From Bacteroidetes Order II. bacterium (GTDB taxonomy: Bacteria; Bacteroidota; Rhodothermia; Rhodothermales; UBA2364), in contig JAEUSQ010000023.1 of NCBI GenBank assembly GCA_016788705.1, forward strand, positions 58,206 through 122,205: DNA of 64,000 nucleotides, in the 5' to 3' direction. The notes below the pieces were generated by a model that had not been told where the DNA came from, searched no databases, and saw only the letters and a list, made by a program, of their open reading frames with translations. A program made the position numbers and the translations under genes. Below, in pieces: positions 9,739 to 19,700 of the stretch. How positions within the stretch are numbered: the stretch's first letter is position 1; each line of letters begins with the position of its first letter.

Positions 9739-11112
9739 ATGAAAAACTTATTTCGCCTAATGGTCTTGCTTTGCTCGTCGAACTTATTTGCACAAGACTT
9801 ACATGAAATCACCGATCACCTGATTTCGCTTTCTTCACCCCTGCAAAAAACTGAGGCAACGGGTTCCGTTATTTCCCGGCATAGCAATCAGGTTAAACAA
9901 CCCTTTGATCTGGTGATGATACAGGGCTTGCTTTCTGATGCCCGAACGCAAGGTGAGGTGCGTTTTTTTGACGGTGTTTCTTGGAGCCAACCTACGCCAC
10001 TGCGGTTATTTATGACCGATGATCGGGGAAGATTTATCGCTACCTACCAAAACCCTGTTCCCCTACGGGATGTCCAAATCGAGGTACGCTTTAAGTCTCC
10101 CGAAAACCAACCAGTCTTTATTGAGGAAGCAGGAGTTCAATGGACTGCTCAAATGGAAGAGCGCACGTTGCGGTTTACAGAAGCCGAAGCCGCGACCGTC
10201 ATGGTTACGGGCCGTTTGAAAGCCCCGTCAGTTATCCGAAGAACAGAGTGGAACGCACGGCCTTTTGGCGAGACGGATCCGGCTGGCTGTCCTGCACCTT
10301 CTCCGCAACCATACTACACGTACCTCACGTTCCATCATACCGCTGGCCCCAAGGCCACCACCCTTGCTGAAGGAAAGGCACGTGTTAAGAGTATTCAAGA
10401 TTTCCATTTGGACGGCAACAAGTGGTGCGACATCGGCTACCAATTTCTAATGGATGTATCTGGGCGGGTTTATCAGGGGCGTCCTTGGGTGAACGAAAGC
10501 AAGAAAATAGGTGATGGGCCCCAATTGGTAATTGGTGCACACGTATCCGGTGGTAATACGGGCAATATTGGCATCTCCTTAATGGGTTGCTTTCATCCCG
10601 CAGAGGCCAATTGCTCGGACGTGATCCCAGCAGCGACCTTGGATTCTTTGGTCCATTATTTTAGCTTTATGGCGGAAACGTACAAAATTAATCCCGATAA
10701 TATCCGGGGCCACCGAGACTTTAACTCAACCTCTTGTCCCGGTGACAACAACTATAAGTTATTATCCGAGATTCGCACACGGGTCAAAGATGTGCTCCTT
10801 ACACCAAACGATCGCGAGCACCCTCTTCCCGAAACCTCCATCTTAGAAGCGATATACCCCAATCCGGCCACAAGTCGAACCAATATCCGGTTTTATTTGC
10901 AAGAAACTGGCCAGACCGACCTAACCCTGTATGATGCACAAGGACGTCGGGTAGCTCGGATTGCCAATGGCATTCGTTTTGGAAAGACTTGGTATCAAGA
11001 ACCAATCATCCTTTCTGGCCTGCCAAATGGGACTTATTTTTTAGTCCTGACAACACATTCGGACAAAAATGAGCCTACACACAAAACCCAACCTCTGATC
11101 GTAACCCGTTAG
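9739..11112 (+). CDS. Secreted PGRP/amidase_2 N-acetylmuramoyl-L-alanine amidase with T9SS sorting domain
   Basis: This predicted secreted zinc amidase would cleave the lactyl-amide bond between peptidoglycan glycan and stem peptide. It has 457 residues. The signal peptide is MKNLFRLMVLLCSSNLFAQ. An N-terminal beta-rich region covers about 20-155, and the PGRP/amidase_2 domain about 160-350. Zinc ligands are visible: His199 or His200 in LTFHHTAG, and His325 and Cys333 in GHRDFNSTSCPG. The last 85 residues form a T9SS type A sorting domain (IYPNPATSRTNIRFYL, LYDAQGRRV, GLPNGTYFLVL). That means export by the SprA-type translocon, probably with cleavage and surface attachment. Its stop codon overlaps that of the convergent glycosyltransferase gene. 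Targets could be competitor cell walls or its own; the sequence does not decide. Confidence 0.93.
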   Translation: MKNLFRLMVLLCSSNLFAQDLHEITDHLISLSSPLQKTEATGSVISRHSNQVKQPFDLVMIQGLLSDARTQGEVRFFDGVSWSQPTPLRLFMTDDRGRFIATYQNPVPLRDVQIEVRFKSPENQPVFIEEAGVQWTAQMEERTLRFTEAEAATVMVTGRLKAPSVIRRTEWNARPFGETDPAGCPAPSPQPYYTYLTFHHTAGPKATTLAEGKARVKSIQDFHLDGNKWCDIGYQFLMDVSGRVYQGRPWVNESKKIGDGPQLVIGAHVSGGNTGNIGISLMGCFHPAEANCSDVIPAATLDSLVHYFSFMAETYKINPDNIRGHRDFNSTSCPGDNNYKLLSEIRTRVKDVLLTPNDREHPLPETSILEAIYPNPATSRTNIRFYLQETGQTDLTLYDAQGRRVARIANGIRFGKTWYQEPIILSGLPNGTYFLVLTTHSDKNEPTHKTQPLIVTR

Positions 11113-12245
11113 GGTCTAAGGAGGTTTTGATAGACTTCTTGCAAGATTTTAGAAGCCGACTCCCAATTGTATTCTTTGAATACCATTGGGCTATGCTCGC
11201 GCCACTGTTTTCTTGATGCGGCATCATTCACCATTCGCTGTAGCGTCGTCACCAATGCCACGTGGTCTTCCGGATTAACGGTAAGCCCTACCTGATAGCC
11301 TTCAACCACCTTCTCGATTTCCGGAAGTTTACTGGCCATCACCGGAAGTCCCACCATCAGGTATTCAAAAAGTTTATTCGGTAATGCAAAGCGGTGGTTC
11401 AGACAAGTATCTTCCAACAACGTCACCCCAAAATCCGCTCCGGCGGTCATTTCCAGCAATTGATCTGGCGGGACAGGAGGGAGAAACCGCACCTTATCAT
11501 CCAACCCAAGCCCAATAACTAAATTTTGGAGGTTAGGTTTAAGTGGGCCATTACCCAAAAAAACCAATACGGCATTTTCCACTTCCTGCATCGCTTGAAT
11601 CAGCAAACCACACCCCCTGCTTTTCTGCATATTGCCCTGATGCAAAATCACGGCTTTATCTGGTAATACATTTGCCGCACGCCGTAGTGCGTCATTAGCG
11701 ACAACATCACGCCTAAAAGTGGGGACATTATATAAAACAGCTGGCTCTGGAATGTCATAGAACATGGTCAAACGTTCTGCAATGCTCTTGCTTACCGTAA
11801 AAACCACATCGGCTTGTGGGATATACCGCCAAGATAGCATATGCCAAAACAACGTAATCCACGGACGCTTGCTGGTTGCAGCGACATAGGGGTACAATTC
11901 GCGGGAATCAAAAACGAGCTTTGCTTTGTTATTTTGGGCTGCTTTTGCCATTGCAGGAAGTATATATAAATCACTTGCATGATAAATATCTGCTTTTGCA
12001 TGTATTACTTCCTTGCTAAACAACTGATGTACCCGTCTGAAGAAGTGCATACCACTGCCCTTTGGCGTTGGCAAGACATGCAACTTAAACCTATCGCCAA
12101 AAGGATGCCCAGAATCCGGAGGACCTAATGTAAAAGCCTCTACCCTATAACCCATGTCTAAAATGGATCTAAATTGTTTAACGGCTCGGGAATTCATCCT
12201 TACGTCTCCGGTGAGGGCAAACACCACGGTTGGCGTATCGGACAT
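11109..12245 (-). CDS. Glycosyltransferase family 4 (GT-B fold)
   Basis: This is a cytoplasmic retaining GT-B glycosyltransferase that transfers a sugar from an NDP-sugar to an unknown acceptor. I start it at the ATG at 12245 (MSDTPTVVFALTGDVRMNSRA), because the GT4 N-terminal strand begins there. An in-frame ATG at 12329 would add 28 residues without family support. The N-terminal acceptor half is followed by the donor half with VLHQGNMQKSRG, FLGNGPLKPNL and RFLPPVPPDQLLEMTAGADFGVTLLEDTCLNHRFALPNKLFEYLMVGLPV. The last contains the NK-FEY-MxGLPV signature that binds the nucleotide sugar. It is a lone minus-strand gene whose stop overlaps the stop of the amidase gene. Role in surface-glycan synthesis is inferred. 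Confidence 0.88.
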   Translation of the reverse strand: MSDTPTVVFALTGDVRMNSRAVKQFRSILDMGYRVEAFTLGPPDSGHPFGDRFKLHVLPTPKGSGMHFFRRVHQLFSKEVIHAKADIYHASDLYILPAMAKAAQNNKAKLVFDSRELYPYVAATSKRPWITLFWHMLSWRYIPQADVVFTVSKSIAERLTMFYDIPEPAVLYNVPTFRRDVVANDALRRAANVLPDKAVILHQGNMQKSRGCGLLIQAMQEVENAVLVFLGNGPLKPNLQNLVIGLGLDDKVRFLPPVPPDQLLEMTAGADFGVTLLEDTCLNHRFALPNKLFEYLMVGLPVMASKLPEIEKVVEGYQVGLTVNPEDHVALVTTLQRMVNDAASRKQWREHSPMVFKEYNWESASKILQEVYQNLLRP

Positions 12246-12383
12246 AAGCAGTGGATTGGATATACAGGCAGTTAACAAGACCGAATATACAAGAAACCGC
12301 CTCCATTGGAAAATCAGAAATACGTCCAATGGTTTTTTTCTACATTCATTGTAAATTACTTCCTAAGTTCAACCCCAACCCCT

Positions 12384-12863
12384 ATGTCTAAATTGGCTTT
12401 ATACGCTGGTAGTTTTGATCCCTTTACGTTTGGACACTTAGACGTTTTAGAGCAAGCCCTACAAGTTTTTGATCGGGTTTGTGTGACGGTGGCTGTCAAT
12501 TCTGGAAAAACGTTTGTTTTTACACCACAAGAACGTTGCGCCCTCATTCGAGAAGCCACTGCACACCTAAAAGGCGTAGAGGTCACATTCTTCGACGGCC
12601 TATTGGTCAATCATGCTGTCCATATTGGGGCCCATGCCTTGATTCGTGGTATTCGACAGATGAGCGATTTTGACTATGAATTCCGCATGGCCATTGCCAA
12701 CCGCAGACTCTCTCCGCAGATTGCGACCGTTGTATTTATTCCTAACCCGACACACCTCGTTACCTCGTCTTCTCTGGTCCGGGAAATCTGGCACTGGGGA
12801 GGCGATATTTCGATGTATGTACCGGAAGCCGTTTTGGAGGCACTACAAAAAAAATCCAAATAG
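12384..12863 (+). CDS. coaD: Phosphopantetheine adenylyltransferase
   Basis: CoaD transfers AMP from ATP to 4'-phosphopantetheine, the fourth step of coenzyme A synthesis. The product has 159 residues, the standard length. The ATP-binding GSFDPFTFGHLDVL (TxGH at residues 15-18) is intact. So are GLLVNHAV, LIRGIRQMSDFDYEFRMAIANRRL and the distal SSSLVREI motif that replaces ISSTxVRE. The ATG at 12384 gives the family start MSKLALYAG; the longer open frame from 12306 only adds an unrelated leader. The gene is divergent from the GT4 gene and 130 bases ahead of the site-2 protease gene. Confidence 0.96.
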   Translation: MSKLALYAGSFDPFTFGHLDVLEQALQVFDRVCVTVAVNSGKTFVFTPQERCALIREATAHLKGVEVTFFDGLLVNHAVHIGAHALIRGIRQMSDFDYEFRMAIANRRLSPQIATVVFIPNPTHLVTSSSLVREIWHWGGDISMYVPEAVLEALQKKSK

Positions 12864-12992
12864 ACCATTGCCATTCATACGCGAAATTTGCAATTTAGCC
12901 CCCCCAGATTGCCCTATTATCGGCCAAGGGTATTGTATTCTTTAAGCTTCCACCACTTGTTAATATCTCATCAAAAGCCCCTATACGCATAT

Positions 12993-14270
12993 ATGCCTGA
13001 TTCTCTCCACGCCCATACGCAGCCCCTCTTTGATTCCACAGCCAAAGCAGAAAAAGAGCGGTACTTCCTTCATTTTTTTTGGTTTGTACTCACCTTCATT
13101 TCGGTTACTTGGGCAGGTGCCGAGCAGGCCACCGGACAATATCCTCTCTTTACGGGTGTTGGCGACTGGACGCATTGGGTCATCTCTGGGCTTTTATATG
13201 CCATCCCTTTTCTCGCCTTTCTCACCACCCACGAGTTCGGGCATTATTTTGCAGCCCGTTATCACAAAATCAAGACCTCCCTGCCTTTTTTTATTCCGGC
13301 CCCTCTTATGCTATTGGGGCTCCCTTTCAGCATTGGTACTTTTGGTGCTGTCATTCGCATCAAGCAAGTCATTCCGCGAACTCGTCAGCTTTTTGATGTA
13401 GGGATCGCCGGACCGATTGCGGGTTTTGTGGTGGCTTTCGGCGTTCTGATCTTCGCGCTGTTCACCCTCCCCCCTCCCACCTACCTCATGCAACTGCCCG
13501 GTCACGAAGAGGTACAAGCCTTCATCCGACAATTTGGGCGATTCCCTACTGGCACCGAAATTGACCTAAGCGGCGCCCCCATGATGGGTCAAACCCTTCT
13601 CTACTGGTTCTTGACGCACTTCTTTGAACATGTCCCGCCCATGTATGAAATGTACCACTATCCAATTTTGTTGGCCGGATGGCTGGGGTTGTTTTTTACA
13701 GCTCTCAATATGATGCCCGTAGGACAGTTGGACGGAGGACACGTATGGTATGCACTTTTTGGCCCAACCATTCATCGTATCGTAGCCCGAATTTTCACGA
13801 CCTTGCTTATCCTATCTGGATCTATCGGTTTTGCATTAGAAGTCATTCCGGCAATTGGGGATGGCTTGCTCTCGCTTCATGCCGGATTTAGGGATTTTCC
13901 GGCTGCTATTGTACTTATCGGCTGGATGGTGGTTTTAGGCATCCAATACTTACTCATTCAGAAGACCTACAACAAAGAAATGCGTTGGGTTGGGCCTGTG
14001 TTTTTACTTACGGCCACACTCACTTCGTTACCCGTTGCCCTGGCCTCTGCCGATCTACCAGCCTTTCGGGAAATTGGCATTGCAATCACCGAATGGGGCT
14101 ATACATCGTGGTTGTTATGGTCTTTCCTGATTGTACGCTTTATCGGCGTGGATCACCCGCCAGTACAATATCCAGAACCCCTTACACCCGGACGAAAAGT
14201 ATTGGCATGGCTAAGCATCGTGCTTTTTTTCCTCTGTTTTAGTCCTACTCCAATCTATATTGCTCCTTAA
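12993..14270 (+). CDS. Site-2 protease family (M50) membrane zinc metalloprotease
   Basis: This is an intramembrane zinc protease of the M50/S2P family with 425 residues and about eight membrane segments. The zinc-binding HEFGH is at residues 80-84. The third-ligand motif NMMPVGQLDGGH is at 239-250. The arrangement, with no PDZ domain and a long hydrophobic C-terminus, resembles the EGY1-like/YdiL-type branch rather than RseP. Such enzymes cleave membrane-bound regulators or signal-peptide remnants; the substrate is unknown here. I chose the ATG at 12993 (MPDSLHAHTQPLF). A start at 12888 is possible but adds an odd basic leader. It probably shares a transcript with coaD. Confidence 0.88.
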   Translation: MPDSLHAHTQPLFDSTAKAEKERYFLHFFWFVLTFISVTWAGAEQATGQYPLFTGVGDWTHWVISGLLYAIPFLAFLTTHEFGHYFAARYHKIKTSLPFFIPAPLMLLGLPFSIGTFGAVIRIKQVIPRTRQLFDVGIAGPIAGFVVAFGVLIFALFTLPPPTYLMQLPGHEEVQAFIRQFGRFPTGTEIDLSGAPMMGQTLLYWFLTHFFEHVPPMYEMYHYPILLAGWLGLFFTALNMMPVGQLDGGHVWYALFGPTIHRIVARIFTTLLILSGSIGFALEVIPAIGDGLLSLHAGFRDFPAAIVLIGWMVVLGIQYLLIQKTYNKEMRWVGPVFLLTATLTSLPVALASADLPAFREIGIAITEWGYTSWLLWSFLIVRFIGVDHPPVQYPEPLTPGRKVLAWLSIVLFFLCFSPTPIYIAP

Positions 14271-14399
14271 AGCCCACTTTGGTCATGCAATCACATCCTT
14301 TTCACTTGTCCTCGTGTATATCTTGATTAATCTATATGGACACTTTTTGTATTTTATCTTTTTATTCTCAACCGCAGTTGAAAAGAGCAGGAGTTGTGT

Positions 14400-15701
14400 A
14401 TGTCGCTTGTAGCCATCGTTGGCCGCCCGAATGTGGGTAAATCCACCCTCTTTAATCGTCTCATTGAAGCGCGGGAGGCCATCGTTCACAACGAACCAGG
14501 GGTTACCCGAGACCGTCACTACGGCAGTGTGCTGTGGAATGGTGTTACCTTTAATGTGGTGGACACTGGCGGACTCGTTCCGGGAGGAACCGAAGTTTTT
14601 GAAGCTGCCATTCGTGAACAAGTGGAAATTGCCCTCGAAGAAACGGATGTCATTCTGTTTATGGTAGATGCTTCTGTAGGTATTACCGATATAGACCAAG
14701 AAGTGGCGGCAAGGCTCCGCCGTTCCGAAAAGCCCGTTTTGGTTGTTGCGAACAAATCTGACAATGACAAAAGACGCTGGGACACACCGGTTTTTTACGA
14801 ATTTGGATTAGGAGAAGTGTATCCCATTTCTTCATTATCCGGAACCGGAACGGGTGAACTGTTGGATGCCCTTACGGCAGCCCTGCCAGTGGAGATGCAC
14901 CAGGAAGACGATACCCGCACACGGGTCTCGTTGATAGGAAAACCCAATGTCGGAAAGTCCTCCATCACCAATGCTTTACTGGGCGAAAACCGGTCTATTG
15001 TCACCGAAATTGCAGGAACCACCCGCGACTCCGTTCATGCAACCTATAAGTTCTATGGGGAAGAATTAGTCCTTGTGGATACGGCGGGACTGCGGAAACG
15101 CGCCAAAGTCAAAGAAAACGTAGAGTTCTACTCTTTGCTTCGCACCGAACGCGCCATTCAAGAGGCCGATGTTGCTGTCTTAATCATAGACGCCACCCAA
15201 GGACTGGAAGCACAGGATATTCGTGTTCTGAAGCAAGCTGAAGACATGAATAAAGGGTTATTGATTGCCGTAAATAAGTGGGATCTGATGCAAAAAGAAA
15301 CCAATACTGCCCGCGACTATGCTGCCAAGATATATGAACGCCTACAAACCTTAGACTACGTTCCCATCATTTTTATCTCGGCAATTACTAAACAGCGTCT
15401 GCATAACATGATGGAGAAAGTGGTGGCCATTGCTGCGGAACGGAAACGGAGAATCCCTACTTCGGCCTTAAATGATTATATGCAGGACGCGATTCGGGCG
15501 GTCCACCCACCTGCTTATCGTGGAAATTTTGTTAAAATTAAATACGTAACCCAAGTTCGGGAAAACCCACCTGTGTTTGCCTTTTTTGTGAATCATCCGG
15601 ATGGAGTTGCCGAAAATTATCGTCGTTATCTCGAAGGCAAACTCCGCGAGAAGTTTGGCTTTGCGGGTGTTCCGATTACGTTGGCCTTTAAACAAAAATA
15701 A
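14400..15701 (+). CDS. der: GTPase Der (EngA), ribosome biogenesis
   Basis: Der is an essential GTPase with two tandem G domains that helps mature the 50S ribosomal subunit. The 433-residue product has the first P-loop GRPNVGKS at residues 8-15, with DTGG and NKSD following. The second P-loop GKPNVGKS is near 180, followed by GTTRDS, DTAG and NKWDL. A C-terminal KH-like domain starts at about 350 (IPTSALNDYMQDAIR and FVKIKYVTQV). An AGGAG at 14389-14393 lies six bases before the ATG at 14400, which favours this start over the ATG two codons upstream. It is a single gene. Confidence 0.97.
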   Translation: MSLVAIVGRPNVGKSTLFNRLIEAREAIVHNEPGVTRDRHYGSVLWNGVTFNVVDTGGLVPGGTEVFEAAIREQVEIALEETDVILFMVDASVGITDIDQEVAARLRRSEKPVLVVANKSDNDKRRWDTPVFYEFGLGEVYPISSLSGTGTGELLDALTAALPVEMHQEDDTRTRVSLIGKPNVGKSSITNALLGENRSIVTEIAGTTRDSVHATYKFYGEELVLVDTAGLRKRAKVKENVEFYSLLRTERAIQEADVAVLIIDATQGLEAQDIRVLKQAEDMNKGLLIAVNKWDLMQKETNTARDYAAKIYERLQTLDYVPIIFISAITKQRLHNMMEKVVAIAAERKRRIPTSALNDYMQDAIRAVHPPAYRGNFVKIKYVTQVRENPPVFAFFVNHPDGVAENYRRYLEGKLREKFGFAGVPITLAFKQK

Positions 15702-15764
15702 AATTTTGCCCCTCTCCGAAGTAGTTTGGAATGAGATTTGACAGGAAATAATCGGTTATTTGAC

Positions 15765-16451
15765 TTATTGAACGGTCCCATACGCCCGAAGTACAGCACC
15801 TGTTAGGGCTTTGCTTTCAGGACGGCAAAGATGAATACACAGATCGGCAATATCTCCGGCCCAAACCCCATGTTTGCCCTCCTTTTCGGTTAATACAATA
15901 GAGGGGGCAATAGCAAAAACGGAGATATCCAATTTGGCGTATTCGGCGGCGGTTGCTTCAACCAAACGAATAATCCCCGCCTGTGCAGCCGCAAGCGCCC
16001 CCATTTGGGCACGTGCTTTGTCTGCACCCTGCTGACCTGTAACGGCAATCAAACGCCCAGGCCCTGTTTTCATCATACGTAAAGACTCCCGAAAGCTCAG
16101 GAATGCGGCATAAAGATTTTTTCGAAGCACGCGGTCCCAATCTTCATAAGACATTTGATCTATCGGGCGACGCTCCCATTCGTGAGCGGCATGGATGAGG
16201 ACATCTAAATGTTCAAATTTTTCTGCGATTTTTCCGAAGCAGGACTGAGCGGCCACTTCATCCGAAAGGTCGGCGGCCAAAACCCAACCTTCAATTTGTT
16301 GTGGGAAGCGTTCATAAGCCTCGTCTATGGTATCGAAGACGGCAACCAATGTGGCCCCCGTTTGGGCAAATCGTTCAACGATCACCCGACCCAATGGTGT
16401 GCCAGCCCCCGTAATAACGACGGTCTTGTTTATTAAATCCAGATCAGACAT
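15765..16451 (-). CDS. SDR-fold protein lacking the catalytic Tyr and Lys
   Basis: The 228-residue product has a Rossmann fold of the SDR family: TVVITGAGTPLG (residues 10-21) binds the cofactor, and AADLSDEVAAQ follows the usual layout. The active site is degenerate. Where classical members have Ser, Tyr and YxxxK, this protein has Thr138 and then MGALAAAQAGI, so the aligned catalytic Tyr and Lys are Leu153 and Gln157 (or Gly and Ala). NNAG is replaced by HAAH. The frame is intact and codon use is normal, so this is not decay by frameshift. It could be a non-catalytic NAD(P)-binding regulator or carry different chemistry. It lies alone between der and sprA, on the minus strand. Confidence 0.82.
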   Translation of the reverse strand: MSDLDLINKTVVITGAGTPLGRVIVERFAQTGATLVAVFDTIDEAYERFPQQIEGWVLAADLSDEVAAQSCFGKIAEKFEHLDVLIHAAHEWERRPIDQMSYEDWDRVLRKNLYAAFLSFRESLRMMKTGPGRLIAVTGQQGADKARAQMGALAAAQAGIIRLVEATAAEYAKLDISVFAIAPSIVLTEKEGKHGVWAGDIADLCIHLCRPESKALTGAVLRAYGTVQ

Positions 16452-16760
16452 GTTTTTAGCCCTATTTTGGGGTAAGCCTGAGGAGAAGTTGAGGAAGGTA
16501 GCGATGCGGAAAAAAAAATGTTAGCAGAACAAAAATGTCCTACAACCGTTTACAGTTTTCGATTATGCTTAAAATAACGAATTTATATCCGTTTTACCAC
16601 TAACTTTCGGCCAACACATATTTAGATCGGAGACCCGCCTATCGTTTTTTCCCGTTACCGTTAAAATGTCAGCGTCCACCTTCAGCAAATTAACTGTTAA
16701 CAAAGGTGTCAGCATACGGCAATGATGTGTTGTGAAACTGAACCGAAAACCTTAGTGTAC

Positions 16761-19700
16761 ATGCCAACCCCCATCCGGTTTTTCAATTATTTATTATCTA
16801 CCCTCGGTACTGGTAGTTTTCTGTTTTTGTGTGTCGCCGCCAACATGGCTCCATATCCGCATCAAGGCTCCAAGATGGTTCCTAAAAACGGTTGGTTCGT
16901 CATCGCTACGGCAGATGGAAGCGCCCTTTTGGTGAAAGCCCCGCCCTATTTGCCGGATAAAATCAAGAGACAGACAAATTCCCACAACCGTCTTGCGAAT
17001 CTGGCACAACCCACCCCGTTTAAGTCTCGGCGGATCGCACAGTCGGACTCCGACACGGTGAAGGTCCGGTTGCCAAAGAACGTCCCTCCTCGTAAGCCAA
17101 CTGCTACCCTTCCCGACACCATCCGTCAGGTTATTAGGCCAGATAGTACCGAGCGGGTAATGCCAGATTCCATGCGCACGGCCTTAGACACGCTGCGTCT
17201 GGTTCCTCGCTACTTGGAATCGTCCAAGCCGCGTCTCGGCCTGATGGCCCATCCTAAATTTCGCAGAAATAGCCCCTTTTCGGTCCCTCTTCCTTCCAAT
17301 TGGAAACACGACGTTCAGTTAGATTCTCTTTCCAATAGTTATGTCATCCGCGATCTAGTGGGAAATCAAGAAATACGTTATACCACCAGAGCACCCTTAG
17401 GGACTTTTCTTACGAGTAAACGCCAAGAACTGATTGAACAAAACTTCCGAACACTTTCTTCTCAACGAACGGAGCAGCGGCAGTCTCGGCGGAATAGTGG
17501 GTTTTCGTTAAATTACCAGATTCCGGGCGGGCAGAATACGGCCTTCACGACCATTTTTGGAAAGCCTGAAGTGGATTTACGGGTCACGGGACAAGCAGAC
17601 ATAGATGCAGGGTTTGAACGTCAGACCACTGATGATCCGAGCCGCCTTACGCCTACACGTACCGACCCACTGTTTAAACAAAACCTACGGCTTGGTGTGC
17701 GTGGTACAGTGGGAGACAAGTTGAGCATAGACGTAAACTGGGACACCCAGCGCCAGTTTGAATACGAAAACCAATTGCGTTTGGTGTACACGGGGTATGA
17801 AGACGAAATTATCAAGCGTATCGAAGCAGGGAACGTGACCTTAGACAGCCGGTCTTCGCTTATCAATGGAGGACGTAGCCTTTTTGGCATTCGGACAGAT
17901 CTGAAACTGGGCGGGATAGACCTGACAGTGGTGGCGAGCCAGCAAAAAGGGAATGGCAGCACCTTAGAATTGGAAGGCGGCGCCGAGTCCGAACAAATCA
18001 AAATACGGGCATTCGATTATGAGGACAATACCCACTATTTCCTAGGGTATTATTTCCGGAGCCAGTTCGAATCCACGTTTTCCTCCCCGCCAACAGCGGT
18101 CACCACCATTCGGGAAATTAACCGGATTGAAGTCTGGAAACAAAACATTCAGCTCAACAACCCGAATCAGTCTAATTTGCGACAAGTGGTCGCATTTGCA
18201 GACCTCGGCGAACCTCGCACCGTTGTCACAAACCCGAAGGGAAGCCACAACCAATTCCCAGATGGAGAGCCCAATGATCCGGATTATTTTTATACCAAGA
18301 CCAACTTAAACCGTTTGCGCGATGGTCAAACAGCGGTAAAGGACGTAGTAACAAATAGCAACATATACCAAGAAGGCCCTTTCCAGTTGCTTCGGCAAAA
18401 CGTAGATTATTCCATAGACCAATATCGGGGCTTCATCACCCTAACGTCTCGGCTCTCGCCCGATGAGGCACTGGCTGTGGCATACGAATATACCGATGTC
18501 AATGGCAATATCCACACCGTTGGAGACCTCACGGGGAGCAGTAGCAGTTCTTCGGGTGGCGGTCTAACAGATACCCGGCTGGTGCTCAAACTGCTTCGGC
18601 GGCAAAAACCCCAACCAACCGACGTGACGTGGTCCCTCACCTTGCGCAATATTTATCGCCTACCCGCTTCCAATTTGATGGAAGAAAACTTTAAACTCCG
18701 CATCCAATACGACAAAGCAGGGCAAAGAGCAGATGAAAAAATCCCCGGACTTAGTGTTCCAAACGAGCCTCAATTGTTGGAAATGCTGGGTTTAGACCGG
18801 ATCTCCCGCAGCAATTATAACAAGAGTGATACCGAGGTAGACTTTGATACGGGCACTTTAGATGCCCGCAATGGCCGCATTATTTTCCCTTATTTAGAAC
18901 CATTCGGACGTCGTATCCGGGACATTATCGAAGGCCGGGCCTACAAAAACACCCAAGCAGGCAGTGTGCAAGTAAAAGACTTTGCATTTGATACCCTATA
19001 TACCGCCCAACCCTCCGTTGCACGCACCCTTAGTCAATACGATATTTACAACATCACAGGATCCGCCAGTGGGGGCGTACAATCTTCGTATAATCTAGGG
19101 TTTGCTTTGGTCGAAGGCTCTGTTCGGGTATTTGCCAACAACAACGAACTCAGTCCGGCAGACTTTACAGTCAATTATGATTTTGGGAATATCGAAATTT
19201 TAAATCCGGCATACCTTACACCAGGCAATAAAATCCGGATAACCTATGAGCGCCAGCAGTTTACCGCTTTACAACAAAAAAACCTGTTCGGCGTCCGGGC
19301 TTCGTATAATTATCAAGATCGGCTATTGTTTGGTGCAACCGCCATGCGTCTTAAAGAAAAGCCCAACACCGACAAATACCGGATTGGACAAGAGCCGATA
19401 GCAAACCGGATTTGGGGTTTTGACGGCAGCTATAATGCCAAGCCGCGCTGGTTAACAAGAGCCATAGATGCGCTTCCGCTCATCCAGACCCGTGCAGAAA
19501 GTTCCTTAGACTTCAAGGCGGAGTTTGCGCACTTTTCCCCCGAAAATGCCGCAACATTGGCCTTTGAGCGCACGCAACGGGAACTCAAAAAATTAGGACG
19601 TGACTTTGCCGAAGACGAACGCAGTGGCGAAATATCCTATATTGATGACTTTGAAGGGATTCGAAACCCTATTTCATTAGCCAATGCGGGAAACTGGACC

